DNA of 64,000 nucleotides from Clostridiales bacterium (GCA_029010715.1 JAQXKZ010000014.1:24851-88850); one strand, 5' to 3'; positions 33,283-42,960 are shown, numbered from the stretch's first letter. The notes: a model not told the origin generated them from the sequence alone. Numbers and translations: made by a program.

Positions 33283-34730
33283 TGAAAAACAGGAAAAACA
33301 TCTTCAGCTCAATCGGCACGCGCAGTTTCCGCGTCGGCGGCTACAGCGTGGCCGCGGTCGTGATAGTACTCGCCATCGCTGTCGCGCTGAACGCCTTTGC
33401 CGCCGCTCTCCCCTCAAAGTACACCAAGCTGGACACCACGGCGAGCGGCCTGTATACCCTGTCCGACCAGACGGAAACGCAGCTTGCCGTTCTCGACGGA
33501 GAGGTCGAAATATACTGGATAGTTCAGTCCGGCCGTGAGGACAGCACCCTTGCCTCCCTGCTCGACCGCTACAGCGGTATGAGCAGATATGTTAAGGTCA
33601 TCAAAAAAGACCCGGATGTCTATCCGGGCTTTGCGCAGCAGTACACCAACGGCCGGGTATACAACAACTCCCTCGTTGTCTGCCGCGGCGACCGCTACCG
33701 CTATATCGACTACAACGAGCTGTACGAGTACGACTACTCCGACTATTACACTACCGGCTCGTACAGTCAGAGCTTTGCCGCTGAAGGAGCGATCACCGGC
33801 GCCATAGGCTTCGTCACGAACGATGAGCTGCCGGTAATGTACACGCTCATGGGGCACGGCGAGGCGGAGCTAAGCACCGCTTTCCGGAGCTCCGTCGAAA
33901 AGCAGAATATTGAGCTTAAGGAGCTGTCCCTGCTGACGGCCGAGGATGTGCCCTCCGACGCGGACGTGCTGCTCATCGCCATACCGCAGAGCGACATTTC
34001 CTCCGGCGAAGCGGACAAGATAGCCGCCTACCTCAAAAAGGGCGGCCGTATGCTGCTCGTCACCGACCCGCCCAAGGACGGGCCCTTCACAAATCTCTGG
34101 GCGCTCATGTCCTCCTACGGAGTCGCCGCCAACGACGGCATAGTCGTCGAGGCAGATCAGAACAATTACGCCTGGGGCACGCCGTACTATCTGCTGCCGG
34201 ACATCGGCAGCCACAGCATAACCGCTCCTCTTGCCGACGGCGGCTACTACGTGCTGCTGTCTGTGGCGCAGGGGCTCAGCGTCAGCGACACCCTCCCCGA
34301 AGGGGTCTCGGCAACTCAATTGCTGACTACCTCTTCCTCCGCCTACTCCAAGACCGCCGGCTACGGCATCACGACCTATGAAAAGGAAGAGGGCGACATT
34401 GACGGCCCCTTTGCCCTGGGCGTCGCAATCACCGCGTCAAATTCCGGTATGGACGATACCCGGATAGTATGGATATCCTCCGGAGCCCTGCTGGACGACG
34501 AGAGCAGCGCCATGGTATCCGGCGGCAATCAGGACCTTTTCCTGAACGCCCTGAGCTGGATGTGCGAGCAGGAGGAAAGCATATCCATACACTCCAAGAA
34601 TTTGAGCTACGAGTATCTTACGATGAGCAGCTCTGCGGCGTCGGCTATGACCGCCGTTACAGTGTGGCTTCTGCCGGCGCTGTTCCTCGGTATCGGAGTC
34701 TGTGTACACCTCAGGAGGAAACACACATGA
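33282..34730 (+). CDS. GldG-like ABC-type uncharacterised transport component
   Basis: A 482-residue protein with an N-terminal membrane segment (about residues 25-47) and a C-terminal one (about 455-475). Between them is a large extracytoplasmic domain of the GldG/ABC_transp_aux type (LPSKYTKLDTTASGLYTLSDQTETQL, then DVLLIAIPQSDISSGEADKI). The ATG at 33282 overlaps the permease stop as TGATG and has AGGAGG upstream, so a GTG three codons earlier is not needed. It overlaps the DUF4340 gene as ATGA. GldG-type proteins accompany ABC-2 systems; in this non-gliding context the role is unknown. Confidence 0.87.
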   Translation: MKNRKNIFSSIGTRSFRVGGYSVAAVVIVLAIAVALNAFAAALPSKYTKLDTTASGLYTLSDQTETQLAVLDGEVEIYWIVQSGREDSTLASLLDRYSGMSRYVKVIKKDPDVYPGFAQQYTNGRVYNNSLVVCRGDRYRYIDYNELYEYDYSDYYTTGSYSQSFAAEGAITGAIGFVTNDELPVMYTLMGHGEAELSTAFRSSVEKQNIELKELSLLTAEDVPSDADVLLIAIPQSDISSGEADKIAAYLKKGGRMLLVTDPPKDGPFTNLWALMSSYGVAANDGIVVEADQNNYAWGTPYYLLPDIGSHSITAPLADGGYYVLLSVAQGLSVSDTLPEGVSATQLLTTSSSAYSKTAGYGITTYEKEEGDIDGPFALGVAITASNSGMDDTRIVWISSGALLDDESSAMVSGGNQDLFLNALSWMCEQEESISIHSKNLSYEYLTMSSSAASAMTAVTVWLLPALFLGIGVCVHLRRKHT

Positions 34731-36154
34731 AAAGAACGAAAAAGCTTCTTATACTGCTGTGTATCCTCGCCGCGGTATGTGCGGCCGCCTTCGGCGCCGC
34801 GAGGCTCAACCCGGAGCCTGACACGGACGCGGAGCAGGACGGCAGCGACGTCATATTCTCCGTTGATCCGGACTCAGTCACGCTGCTGAGCTTTGATTAC
34901 ACGGACAGTATCAGCTTCGACCGGGATGGTGATGGCTGGATATATTCCGCCGACCAGAGCTTTCCCGTGAACACCGCGCGCATAGACAAAATGCTCGGCG
35001 CGGTCAGCGGCATAGAGGCGCTGAAAACCATAGATGATCCGGAGCCGCTCTCGCAGTACGGGCTGGACGACCCCGTATGCAGTGTGTCGCTCACGGCGGA
35101 CGGGAGCGAATACAGCTTCAGCATCGGCAATGAGTCCGCTATGGGCGGCGGGCGCTATTTCTCGAACGGCGACGGCAGGGTATACCTCGTCGACGGCAGT
35201 CTGCTCGACAGCTTCGGTTACGGCCTGTATGATATGGTAAAGAAAGAATTGCTGCCTAACATGGACGATACCATAAGCTTTACAGTCAATGCCGGCGACA
35301 AGCACTATGAGCTTGACCGTATCGAAAACAGCGGCCTCGCCTACAGCGACGATTACGTTTGGTTCTACAAGGACGGCGAGGATTATCTGACGCTCGATAC
35401 CGCGCTGGCAAAAAGCTTTGTCTCCAAAATCACCGGGCTGAGCTGGGGCGAGTGCGTGAACTACAAGGCCAGCGAAGCCGATCTCAAATCCTACGGTCTT
35501 GTCAGCCCGGGCGTCACCGTAAACGTCGTCTACGCCAATACCGTCGAGGTGGAAACCAACATGACAGACAGCGGCGGAGAGCCGATATACGATAAACAGA
35601 AGTCCGAGCGCAGCTTTACTCTGGAGATCGGCAGCTACTGCGACGACAAGTGCTACGCGCGTATATCAGGCTCCCAGATGGTCTATCTCATCGACGGCAC
35701 GGTACGCGACGGTCTGCTGCACGTGACCTACGAGTCGCTGCAGCCGGACGAGGTGCTGAGCATGGACTGGGACACTGTGGATTCCGTTGACATCCATATC
35801 GGCGGCGGTGATTATACCTTTACCAAAAGCGGCGGTAGCCTCAGTTCCGGGGACGGCGGCAGCGAAGCACAGAACACATGGCTGCTTGACGGCGAGGAGA
35901 AGGAGCTTCAGCCCATACTGGACAGGCTAAACGGCATGATACCCAGCGACAGCGGCAGCGAGAAAGAGCCGGAGCTCGGCCTTCAGGTACGCTTTACCTT
36001 CCACCGCAGCACAGAGAGCTTCCGCACCGTCACACTGGAATTTTATGACTACGACAGCGGAAACTGTCTGGTGAGCCTTGACGGGGTGAGCAGGCTGCTC
36101 GTCTCCCGCTCCGATCTGAGCTATTTACTCAATGATTTAAACGCCCTGCTCTGA
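34727..36154 (+). CDS. DUF4340 domain lipoprotein-like component of the ABC system
   Basis: A 475-residue protein with an N-terminal signal anchor (KKLLILLCILAAVCAAAFGAA) and a repeated DUF4340 architecture. Short beta-rich modules such as LLSFDYTDSISFDRDGDGW and YGLDDPVCSVSLTADGSEYSFSIGN occur twice or more. The family lies next to GldG-like ABC genes. The ATG overlaps the upstream stop as ATGA, with AGGAGG at 34713. It probably faces outside the membrane. The function is not known. Confidence 0.85.
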   Translation: MKRTKKLLILLCILAAVCAAAFGAARLNPEPDTDAEQDGSDVIFSVDPDSVTLLSFDYTDSISFDRDGDGWIYSADQSFPVNTARIDKMLGAVSGIEALKTIDDPEPLSQYGLDDPVCSVSLTADGSEYSFSIGNESAMGGGRYFSNGDGRVYLVDGSLLDSFGYGLYDMVKKELLPNMDDTISFTVNAGDKHYELDRIENSGLAYSDDYVWFYKDGEDYLTLDTALAKSFVSKITGLSWGECVNYKASEADLKSYGLVSPGVTVNVVYANTVEVETNMTDSGGEPIYDKQKSERSFTLEIGSYCDDKCYARISGSQMVYLIDGTVRDGLLHVTYESLQPDEVLSMDWDTVDSVDIHIGGGDYTFTKSGGSLSSGDGGSEAQNTWLLDGEEKELQPILDRLNGMIPSDSGSEKEPELGLQVRFTFHRSTESFRTVTLEFYDYDSGNCLVSLDGVSRLLVSRSDLSYLLNDLNALL

Positions 36155-36158
36155 AAAC

Positions 36159-36196
36159 AGCAAGAAGCAGGCCCCGTACGGGGTCTGCTTCTTGCT
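36159..36196. terminator. Bidirectional terminator between convergent genes
   Basis: An 18-bp stem (AGCAAGAAGCAGGCCCCG with a complement containing one G-U) has only a 2-base loop. It separates the ABC operon from the P-loop gene. Confidence 0.8.
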
Positions 36197-37192
36197 TTAT
36201 GCGTCCTTTTGTACACCGACCTTATTGTAGTTTGCGTACATGGTGTCAGTCGCCCTGCGGATGGCGGCGGTCACGTCCGCGACCTTGGCTGCGTCCCACT
36301 CGTCCGGCTCGGCGCGCAGGAAGGATGTCTTGTCCACGCGGTTGTCAAATATGCCGATGGGGACATTGTAGGTCCTTCCGTGAGCCCTGACGGTGACGGT
36401 GTCCCTGACCTCGGCAGTGTTGACGAGATACTCCATATCGTCGCAGCCGTAGTCCCCGAGCATAACTGCCATCGGCACACCGTGGTGCAGATTGGAGCCC
36501 GGGTCGTTCGGGTCGGCGCGGTCGGCGTTCTTGCGGCGGGACTCCTCGGGTGTGACCCAGATATAGAGTATGACAGCGTTTTCGAGTATTTCGGGGCAGA
36601 ACATCGGCAGCGAGTACTGATATCCGAAGGTTCCGGTCAGCGGCATGGACGCGCCGTCCGGTCCGCCGCGGGCGCACTCAATGATTATGGTCTTGTTCTC
36701 AAAGGATTCGGGGTAAGCCGCATGCTTGCCGTCGAGCATGGCGCGGGCCTCTCTTTCGAGGATGGAGGCGAGCCTTGTGCGCACTCCCCCGTCGAGCAGG
36801 CCGAGACGCGGCGCAATGCCCGCGATCTCACCGGCGCGGTCGATACGGTCGAACAGCAGCTGCGCGGCGGAGTCTGTTTTAACAACATTGCGGTTCATGA
36901 GATCGTGGTAGTCCTCGTTGAGCATGGCGCAGAGCGTGCCCCAGTCGCGGCCGTCAATGAAGGGCTCCTCGCCGGGATAGAATATGCGCGGCCGGCCCAT
37001 TGCCTCGAGCTCGTTATCTATGCGGCGCATCATATGCACATAGGGAAAATCGTCAAGCTGGAGGTTTTCACCGATGTGAAACTCGTTCTGAAGCCGCTCG
37101 GGCTCGACGTTCGCCATGAAGTTTCTGACTTCGGATTTGCCGGAGGCCGGCAGGGCCTGCAGCAGCACAACCTTGAACACTTTGTTTTCCAT
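36197..37192 (-). CDS. Uncharacterised P-loop protein
   Basis: A 331-residue soluble protein with an N-terminal P-loop, ALPASGKSE (about residues 13-21), following a hydrophobic strand VFKVVLLQ. Other distinctive stretches are YPGEEPFIDGRDWGTLCAMLNEDYHDLM, IIIECARGGPDGASMPL and ILYIWVTPEESRRKNADRADP. I do not recognise a named family; a nucleoside or metabolite kinase fold is likely from the P-loop and the Arg-rich lid-like segment. It lies 44 bases after the 5'-nucleotidase gene and could share its message, which hints at nucleotide metabolism. Confidence 0.7.
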   Translation of the reverse strand: MENKVFKVVLLQALPASGKSEVRNFMANVEPERLQNEFHIGENLQLDDFPYVHMMRRIDNELEAMGRPRIFYPGEEPFIDGRDWGTLCAMLNEDYHDLMNRNVVKTDSAAQLLFDRIDRAGEIAGIAPRLGLLDGGVRTRLASILEREARAMLDGKHAAYPESFENKTIIIECARGGPDGASMPLTGTFGYQYSLPMFCPEILENAVILYIWVTPEESRRKNADRADPNDPGSNLHHGVPMAVMLGDYGCDDMEYLVNTAEVRDTVTVRAHGRTYNVPIGIFDNRVDKTSFLRAEPDEWDAAKVADVTAAIRRATDTMYANYNKVGVQKDA

Positions 37193-37236
37193 TTTATCCT
37201 CCTTTTATCTGTCTGTCATCACATATACAGGCCGGC

Positions 37237-38790
37237 TCAGTATATGACTCTGAGCCATTTTGTCTTGTCCACGCTTATGTCTCTGTGCCGCAGCACGTAG
37301 TCGATAATCAGTTCGGAGATTTCCGTCGGCTGCTCGCGCACGACCCTGCACCCGGCATATACGCCGTAGCCGCCGGCGCCCGATGCGCGGTAGTTGTTCA
37401 TGCAGACCGTCAGTTTTCTGTCTCCGCTCAGTTCCTCGCCGCGGTACAGTATCGACGTCACCCTGTCGCCGGGCGGGCGGCGAAGGTCAAACGTGACATT
37501 TACTCCCGCGACGTAGTCGAAATTGAAATGCTGTACCGTCGGTCTTAGAAAGCCGCTGCTTATACGGAGTCTGCCGCCGGCGTCGAAGTCAAAGTACTCC
37601 GCGCTGCGCTCAAGCGCCTGTTTAAGCTGTGTGCGGTCCAGCTCCAGAGTGACGAGCGTGTTCGGGAATATATAGGTGGAGACGATATCGCGGATCGTGA
37701 CCTCCTTCGCAAAGCCTCTCACCGTATTGGCAAGGCTCGTCACCGAGACGTCCGCGCCAGAGGCCTCGAGCTGCACCTGATTGAAAAAGTTGGCGATAAG
37801 GGAACCGTTAAGCGCCATATCGAGCGGTTCTGCCGGGGTCAGCGGCACATCGAGATGCCCGACCGGAGTATCGAGCCATTTTCCGGTCTCCTCCTCTACG
37901 GGACGGATATAATCCATCGCCTCAGGCAGCGGGGTCTCCCCCGGCTTGCATAGGCGGCTGCGCGCCGTGACGCGTCCCGCAGCGACGCCGTTCCGCCCCG
38001 CCTGTGCCGGGACAAAGCTGTCCACTCCGACATCCATACGTATATACGCCGCGGCCTTATCTGGCGGCTGGCAGGTATAGGTATTGTTTATGCGCAGGTT
38101 TTCAGCGGCCATGTGCTGGTGTCCCGTGAGCAGGATGTCGAAATCCAGCTCATTGCATATGCGGCAGCCCTGATTCTCCCCGCTCACCGACAGCGGCTCT
38201 CCGGTTTCAGGGTCATTCTCATACCCGCCGTGGTATATGCAGACCGTAAGGTCAACGTCCTGCGCTTTCAGCTCCTCCAGTGCAGCGCGTGCCGCGGAAA
38301 AGGCGTCGGTCACACCTATGCCCTCCAGATTCTCAGGCTTCTCCCAGTGCGTCACATACTGGGTCGTGACCCCGGTCAGCCCGACGCGCAGTCCGTTCTC
38401 CATTCTGACGACGGCGGTTTTTCTCACTCCCGCGATGCCGTCTGTATTCGCGCACAGGCAGACAGCGTCGAGCGCGCCGAGATAGCGTTCTATCTCGGTT
38501 TTGCCGTAATTGAAGTCGTGATTGCCGAGCGTGACAAAGTCATAGCCGCCTGTATTCATGAGCCGCGCAGGGACGCAGCTTCCGCCGCGGCGCTGACTGT
38601 AGAGATAATATGTCATGGGGCTGCCCTGCAGGATGTCGCCGCCGTCGATGATAAGAGTATTCCCGTCGCCGGCAAAATTGTTCATGCAGTTTATGAGCCC
38701 GGAAGCGGTCTCCCCGCCGCCGGCATAGTCAGTCGGCGAAAAGCAGCCGTGCACATCGCTGGTATAGAATATTGTCAGTTTTCGCTGCAT
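37237..38790 (-). CDS. Bifunctional metallophosphatase/5'-nucleotidase (UshA family)
   Basis: A 517-residue protein with an N-terminal calcineurin-like phosphoesterase domain (FYTSDVHG, IIDGGDILQGSP, TLGNHDFNYG and LLTGHQH, which together supply the two-metal site). A C-terminal 5'-nucleotidase domain includes FGVNVT-like AGVNVTFDLRRP. No signal peptide is visible, so unlike classical UshA it is probably cytoplasmic. The ATG at 38790 has AAAGGAAACACC upstream; the open frame continues to about 39177 but that part shows no family sequence. It lies after the phn importer genes on the same strand, so it could release phosphate from imported compounds. Confidence 0.87.
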   Translation of the reverse strand: MQRKLTIFYTSDVHGCFSPTDYAGGGETASGLINCMNNFAGDGNTLIIDGGDILQGSPMTYYLYSQRRGGSCVPARLMNTGGYDFVTLGNHDFNYGKTEIERYLGALDAVCLCANTDGIAGVRKTAVVRMENGLRVGLTGVTTQYVTHWEKPENLEGIGVTDAFSAARAALEELKAQDVDLTVCIYHGGYENDPETGEPLSVSGENQGCRICNELDFDILLTGHQHMAAENLRINNTYTCQPPDKAAAYIRMDVGVDSFVPAQAGRNGVAAGRVTARSRLCKPGETPLPEAMDYIRPVEEETGKWLDTPVGHLDVPLTPAEPLDMALNGSLIANFFNQVQLEASGADVSVTSLANTVRGFAKEVTIRDIVSTYIFPNTLVTLELDRTQLKQALERSAEYFDFDAGGRLRISSGFLRPTVQHFNFDYVAGVNVTFDLRRPPGDRVTSILYRGEELSGDRKLTVCMNNYRASGAGGYGVYAGCRVVREQPTEISELIIDYVLRHRDISVDKTKWLRVIY

Positions 38791-38966
38791 GGTGTTTCCT
38801 TTCGCCCGCAGAAAAGCTTTTCGGACGCCCGGAGCGCGCGCAAACATTTGACGCCGTCCGCCGGGTACGGCATTGAATCGGCGAAGCTGCTGCCACGGCG
38901 CGTCATGGTCTTCTGATCCGGATACTGCCGCACACGGAGTCCGGGGTTTCTCGGTGTCCGGTATGA

Positions 38967-38994
38967 CATGCCCCTGCGTTGAAGCAGGGGCATG
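38967..38994 (-). terminator. Hairpin after the phn importer genes
   Basis: An 11-bp perfect stem (CATGCCCCTGC/GCAGGGGCATG) has a 6-base loop but no U-tract. It is probably a partial terminator or an mRNA 3' end. I see no gene in 38791-39056. Confidence 0.45.
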
Positions 38995-39056
38995 TGCATT
39001 AAACATGTGCGGTTTTATACCGAAAACCGGCCAGAGCTTTCTATTGGGCCCCGTTA

Positions 39057-39914
39057 TCATGCGCCGTGGGCAAGCTTTCTGCGGATCCTGGTGGAGATGA
39101 GCTCGATAATCAGCACGAGCAGCATAAGGCCCCATACAAAGGCGCCGACCATAGCCCAGCGGCGGCTGTTCAGGCACTGCACCAGGGACGCGCCGATGCC
39201 GCCGGCGCCGACGATACCGAGGGTGGTAGCATCCTTAAGATTGATATCGAAGCGGTAGATGGTGGTGGAAATGAAGCTTGCCGTGAGCTGGGGAATAACG
39301 CCGTAGCGTATCTTCTGGAACGGCGTGCAGCCCATGGCGTCAAGGCTCTCGAGTATATTAGTATCGAGGTCCTCGATAGCGGTTATGTACATTTTGGATA
39401 TCATGCCGATAGAACAGACCGACTGGGTTATAACGCCGCAGGCGGCGCCGGGTCCGGTTACGCGGATCCACATCAGCGCCCATACTATACTGGGTATGGT
39501 TCTTATCATGAGTATCAGCACGCGCACGACATAGGCGACGGGCTTCGGCATGATGTTGAAGGAAGCGAGAAAAGCAAAGGGAATGGCAAGTATTGCGCCG
39601 AAAAGCGTGCCGAGCACGGCGATTGCTATCGTCTGCAGCAGCAGGTACGGCACGTCGGACTCGCCGGTGCCGAACATGAGCGCCGTGTCCGGATTGAACA
39701 CGCCGTGTACAACGCCCTTTGCCACCTCGGTGCCGGTCGCGGTCAGGCCGGTGAATCTTATATCGTGGGCCGACCAGCCGACGAGCAGGACAATTACAAG
39801 GACGATAGCCGTGTACAGCAGCCACTTGCGCGGACGGCTGGCGTACATCTCCGCCGCGGTGAGCTTTCTGTCGAGAGTTTCCTCGAGTATTTCTATTCTG
39901 TTCTTTTTACTCAT
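39057..39914 (-). CDS. phnE: PhnE-type permease, second copy
   Basis: A 285-residue membrane protein with about six hydrophobic segments and the EAA loop of importers (ESLDAMGCTPFQKIRYGVIPQLTASFISTTIYRFDINLKDATTLGIVGAGGIG). That layout is typical of phosphonate/phosphite ABC permeases. It lies 13 bases after the first permease gene. Two PhnE-like permeases would form a heterodimeric channel. Confidence 0.9.
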   Translation of the reverse strand: MSKKNRIEILEETLDRKLTAAEMYASRPRKWLLYTAIVLVIVLLVGWSAHDIRFTGLTATGTEVAKGVVHGVFNPDTALMFGTGESDVPYLLLQTIAIAVLGTLFGAILAIPFAFLASFNIMPKPVAYVVRVLILMIRTIPSIVWALMWIRVTGPGAACGVITQSVCSIGMISKMYITAIEDLDTNILESLDAMGCTPFQKIRYGVIPQLTASFISTTIYRFDINLKDATTLGIVGAGGIGASLVQCLNSRRWAMVGAFVWGLMLLVLIIELISTRIRRKLAHGA

Positions 39915-39927
39915 CTGGCCTCTCCTT

Positions 39928-40782
39928 TCAGCTCAGCTTCTTGCGCAGGTACTCGCTGAAGAAGTCGATCGCAACGACGACCACAAACAGGGAGAGCAGT
40001 ACCATACCGAGACTGTTGTAGTCGCGCCAGCCGATACGCTCATTGATGGTTATGCCGAGACCGCCGGCGCCGACATAGCCGAGGATGGCAGAGGCACGGA
40101 TGTTCATCTCGAAGCAGTAAAGGCTGTGGCTGAGATAAACCGGCAGAATCTGCGGCACGCAGGCGGACCAGAAGGCCTGGAACTTATCCGCGCCGAGAGC
40201 CTCCATGGCCTCAAAGGGGCCCATGTCTATTGTCTCGATGCTCTCAAAGAGCATCTTGGCGACTATTCCGAAGGTAAAGATCGCGATGGCAATGGTGCCG
40301 GAAAAAGTACCGAGGGAAAAGATCAGGGCGCAGACAAGCGCGATGATAAGTGTGGGCAGTGTACGGATCAGTGCAAGCAGGAAACGGAAGAAGCTGACCA
40401 GCGGAAAACTGCGGTTGATGTTGCTGGAGGATAGAATGGCGACCGGGAGGGCCAGGACGCAGCCGATGACGGTACCCAGAATGGACATTTTAATAGTATC
40501 GACCAGCGGTGAGATTACCTTGGGGAAAAAGCTCCAGTCGGGCTGGAGTATCTTTTCGAGCAGGTCGACCATCTTGCTGAACTTGCGTATAATAACGCTC
40601 ATCTCGAATCCGGTGGCTTCGAGCGACAGCCAGACCGCAAGCGCGAGCAGGATGACGATCAGCGGAGCGCGGCTGCGGCGGCGGCGCACCGTATGTCCAT
40701 TGGCCAGAGTGATTATCTGCGGCTTGAATATCTTATCGTACAGCGTCTCTTTGTAAAGGACGGCGGTGTTTTCGTTATCCAT
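39928..40782 (-). CDS. phnE: PhnE-type permease, first copy
   Basis: A 284-residue permease with a cytoplasmic N-terminal extension and the EAA motif EAMEALGADKFQAFWSACVPQILPVYLSHSLYCFEMNIRASAILGYVGAGGLG. It lies 4 bases after phnC. It is clearly homologous to the following permease but not identical, which points to an old duplication. Confidence 0.9.
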   Translation of the reverse strand: MDNENTAVLYKETLYDKIFKPQIITLANGHTVRRRRSRAPLIVILLALAVWLSLEATGFEMSVIIRKFSKMVDLLEKILQPDWSFFPKVISPLVDTIKMSILGTVIGCVLALPVAILSSSNINRSFPLVSFFRFLLALIRTLPTLIIALVCALIFSLGTFSGTIAIAIFTFGIVAKMLFESIETIDMGPFEAMEALGADKFQAFWSACVPQILPVYLSHSLYCFEMNIRASAILGYVGAGGLGITINERIGWRDYNSLGMVLLSLFVVVVAIDFFSEYLRKKLS

Positions 40783-40786
40783 GCGC

Positions 40787-41581
40787 TCAGCCCTCTGTCT
40801 TGACCTGCGGGATCTCGCCTTCGCCCTCGCCCATGGTGGGGACCTTGGCGCCGTTATAGACGGTGTCTATCTGCTCCTGAGTTATCGTGCTGGCCGGACC
40901 GTCAAAGACGATCTCGCCCGCGCGGATGCCGATAACGCGGTCACAGTATTTGAGCGCGAGGTCTACGTGGTGGATGTTAAGCAGGATGGATATCTTGTAT
41001 TCCTTGTTTATGCGCACGAAGTCCTGCATGACCTGCTTTGCGGTGATCGGGTCAAGGGAGGCAACGGGCTCGTCCGCAAGGATGATCTTCGGATTCTGGT
41101 TCAGGGTGCGCGCAAGAGCGACGCGCTGCTGCTGGCCGCCCGAGAGCTGGTCGCAGCGGGTGTAGGCCTTGTCGAGGATGCCGACCTTGTCAAGGCTCTC
41201 GAGCGCGCGCATCTTCTGCTCTTTTGTGAACACGCCGAACAGGACGCGAAGGAAAGGCATATCCGGCACATCGGCCGTCAGGACGTTCTTGATGGCGGTG
41301 CTGCGGGAGACGAGGTTGAAGCTCTGGAAGATCATACCGACCTTGCGGCGGTAACGGCGCAGCTCCTTGCCGCGCAGGGTATCAACATCAACTCCGTCAA
41401 CGGTAAGCTCGCCCTTCGTGATGTCGTGCATACGGTTGATACAGCGAAGTATGGTGGATTTTCCCGCTCCGGACAGACCGATGATAGCGACGAACTCGCC
41501 CTGCTCGATCTGCAGGTTGATGTTCTTCAGGGCCGTGAAGCCGTTCGGATAAGTCTTGTAAACATTCTTAAATTCTATCAT
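40787..41581 (-). CDS. phnC: PhnC-type ABC transporter ATPase
   Basis: A 264-residue ATPase with Walker A GLSGAGKST, signature LSGGQQQRVALARTL, Walker B IILADEPVASLDP and the switch His in LNIHHVDLAL. The NLVSRSTAIKNVL stretch is characteristic of PhnC. The ATG at 41581 begins the family sequence; upstream in-frame Met codons lack ribosome sites. The separate C-terminal tail is acidic. It is 177 bases downstream of phnD, with a terminator between them. Confidence 0.92.
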   Translation of the reverse strand: MIEFKNVYKTYPNGFTALKNINLQIEQGEFVAIIGLSGAGKSTILRCINRMHDITKGELTVDGVDVDTLRGKELRRYRRKVGMIFQSFNLVSRSTAIKNVLTADVPDMPFLRVLFGVFTKEQKMRALESLDKVGILDKAYTRCDQLSGGQQQRVALARTLNQNPKIILADEPVASLDPITAKQVMQDFVRINKEYKISILLNIHHVDLALKYCDRVIGIRAGEIVFDGPASTITQEQIDTVYNGAKVPTMGEGEGEIPQVKTEG

Positions 41582-41688
41582 GCCGCGACTCTTTTCTCTT
41601 TCAAATAATTTTTCAGTTTCCATTGTCTGACAGGGACGTATATTCCTGAGCATATGCGCCCCTGTCATGCAACGACAAGCGTCTGCAG

Positions 41689-41722
41689 AAAAAAGCGCCC
41701 TGTATACGCAGGGCGCTTTTCA
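41689..41722 (-). terminator. Terminator between phnD and phnC
   Basis: On the minus strand a 12-bp stem (AAAAGCGCCCTG and complement) with a 6-base loop is followed by a six-T run. It follows phnD and precedes phnC, so most transcripts should end after the binding protein and only read-through gives the ATPase and permeases. Confidence 0.85.
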
Positions 41723-41758
41723 GTTAGGGTATTTCTGTAACGGATCCGGCTTTAAGCC

Positions 41759-42856
41759 TTAGTCGGAAACCGCGGTCAGGGCAGCGCGTGCGCCGTCGTA
41801 ATCGGAGTCAACAGCCTTGGCATAGCCGGTGTGGCTGTAAACGGAGAATATCTCCTGGCCCTCGGGAGTGCTGATGATGTTGATGAAGCAATCCTGCAGT
41901 GCGGCTACTATCTCGGGAGTGTAGTACTGGCTTTCCCTGGAAATCGCAACGGTGTCGTTGTAGATACCCTCGGTAACGCCGATAACGTTCAGCTCGTTCC
42001 AGATGCTTTCGGAGCGGCCCATGCCCTGCTTGCCGGTCTCATCCTGCTGATCGGTGGGGAGGATCCAGCTTGCCTCGTAGTCGTTGCGGCCGTCGGCGTA
42101 GCAGACGATGATGTCGACCTGCTCAGCAGCGGCGTAGGAGAAAGCGGTGCCGTAGCCGGAGTCAAGGGGAATGACGTTGGAGAGGTCGGAGATCTTCTTG
42201 CCGTCGTAGTTTTCCATCAGCCACATGGAGGGGTAGATGTAACCGGCGGAGGAAGAGGTCTTCTGGACGGCCCATTTTGCCTTGTCAAGGTCTTCCCAGG
42301 TGAGCTTCTCGCCTGCGTTGACCTTATCTGCGAGCTCCCTGCCGTACTCGGAAGGAGTTGCGTAGATCAGAGAACGGTAGTAGGTGACCTGAGGTCCGTT
42401 CTTCTGGGTGGCGTTGGCTTCGCCGTTCCAGGTGGTGGGGTCGGTGCTGTCGTTGGACAGGCCGTTGCGGGTAGCGGTCAGGATGACGTCGACGTCATCG
42501 GAGTACAGAGCGTAGGTGCCGCCGGGGAGCCAGCCGAGGTCAATGGAGCCGGCCGCCATGGCTTCGCCGGTCGCATCGTAGCTGGTACCGACAGTGATGT
42601 CGACTTCGTCAATGTCATAACCAAGATTTGCCATCTCAGCCTTTACGAGCTCAGGCAGATTCTTGGTGCCGGTGATAATGACGTCCGCATCCTTGGAGGG
42701 TACGAACTCGAGGGTCAGCTTGTCGAAGTGGGGTCTCTCGGCAGCAGGAGCCTCAGCAGCGGGTGCTTCGGTAGCAGCAGGCGCAGAGGACTGACCGCAG
42801 GCGCAGAGGGCAAATGTCATAACAAGTGCGAGAAGCAGTGCTATGGTCTTTTTCAT
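41759..42856 (-). CDS. phnD: Phosphate/phosphite/phosphonate-type substrate-binding lipoprotein
   Basis: A 365-residue PhnD-family lipoprotein. The signal ends in the lipobox LCAC (Cys19 region), followed by an Ala/Glu/Pro linker and the binding domain (LTLEFVPSKDADVI, then GSIDLGWLPGGTYAL and a C-terminal VAISRESQYYTPEIVAALQDCF). Members bind phosphonates, phosphite or related anions. No C-P lyase or phosphite dehydrogenase gene is in the window. It is the first gene of the importer, with its own promoter. Confidence 0.9.
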   Translation of the reverse strand: MKKTIALLLALVMTFALCACGQSSAPAATEAPAAEAPAAERPHFDKLTLEFVPSKDADVIITGTKNLPELVKAEMANLGYDIDEVDITVGTSYDATGEAMAAGSIDLGWLPGGTYALYSDDVDVILTATRNGLSNDSTDPTTWNGEANATQKNGPQVTYYRSLIYATPSEYGRELADKVNAGEKLTWEDLDKAKWAVQKTSSSAGYIYPSMWLMENYDGKKISDLSNVIPLDSGYGTAFSYAAAEQVDIIVCYADGRNDYEASWILPTDQQDETGKQGMGRSESIWNELNVIGVTEGIYNDTVAISRESQYYTPEIVAALQDCFINIISTPEGQEIFSVYSHTGYAKAVDSDYDGARAALTAVSD

Positions 42857-42960
42857 TTGTGTTTTTCCTCCATAAAATTTATATTCATGGCTTAACGCCG
42901 ATGAACCGAATCAGAAGGTGCCCGTTTTCACGGAACACTCCACAGGCTTACACCAGGTAC

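Noticed and set aside
38791..39177. N-terminal extension of the 5'-nucleotidase frame
   Set aside because: The extra codons overlap the end of phnE and a hairpin. They contain no signal peptide or family sequence, and the ATG at 38790 has a ribosome site.
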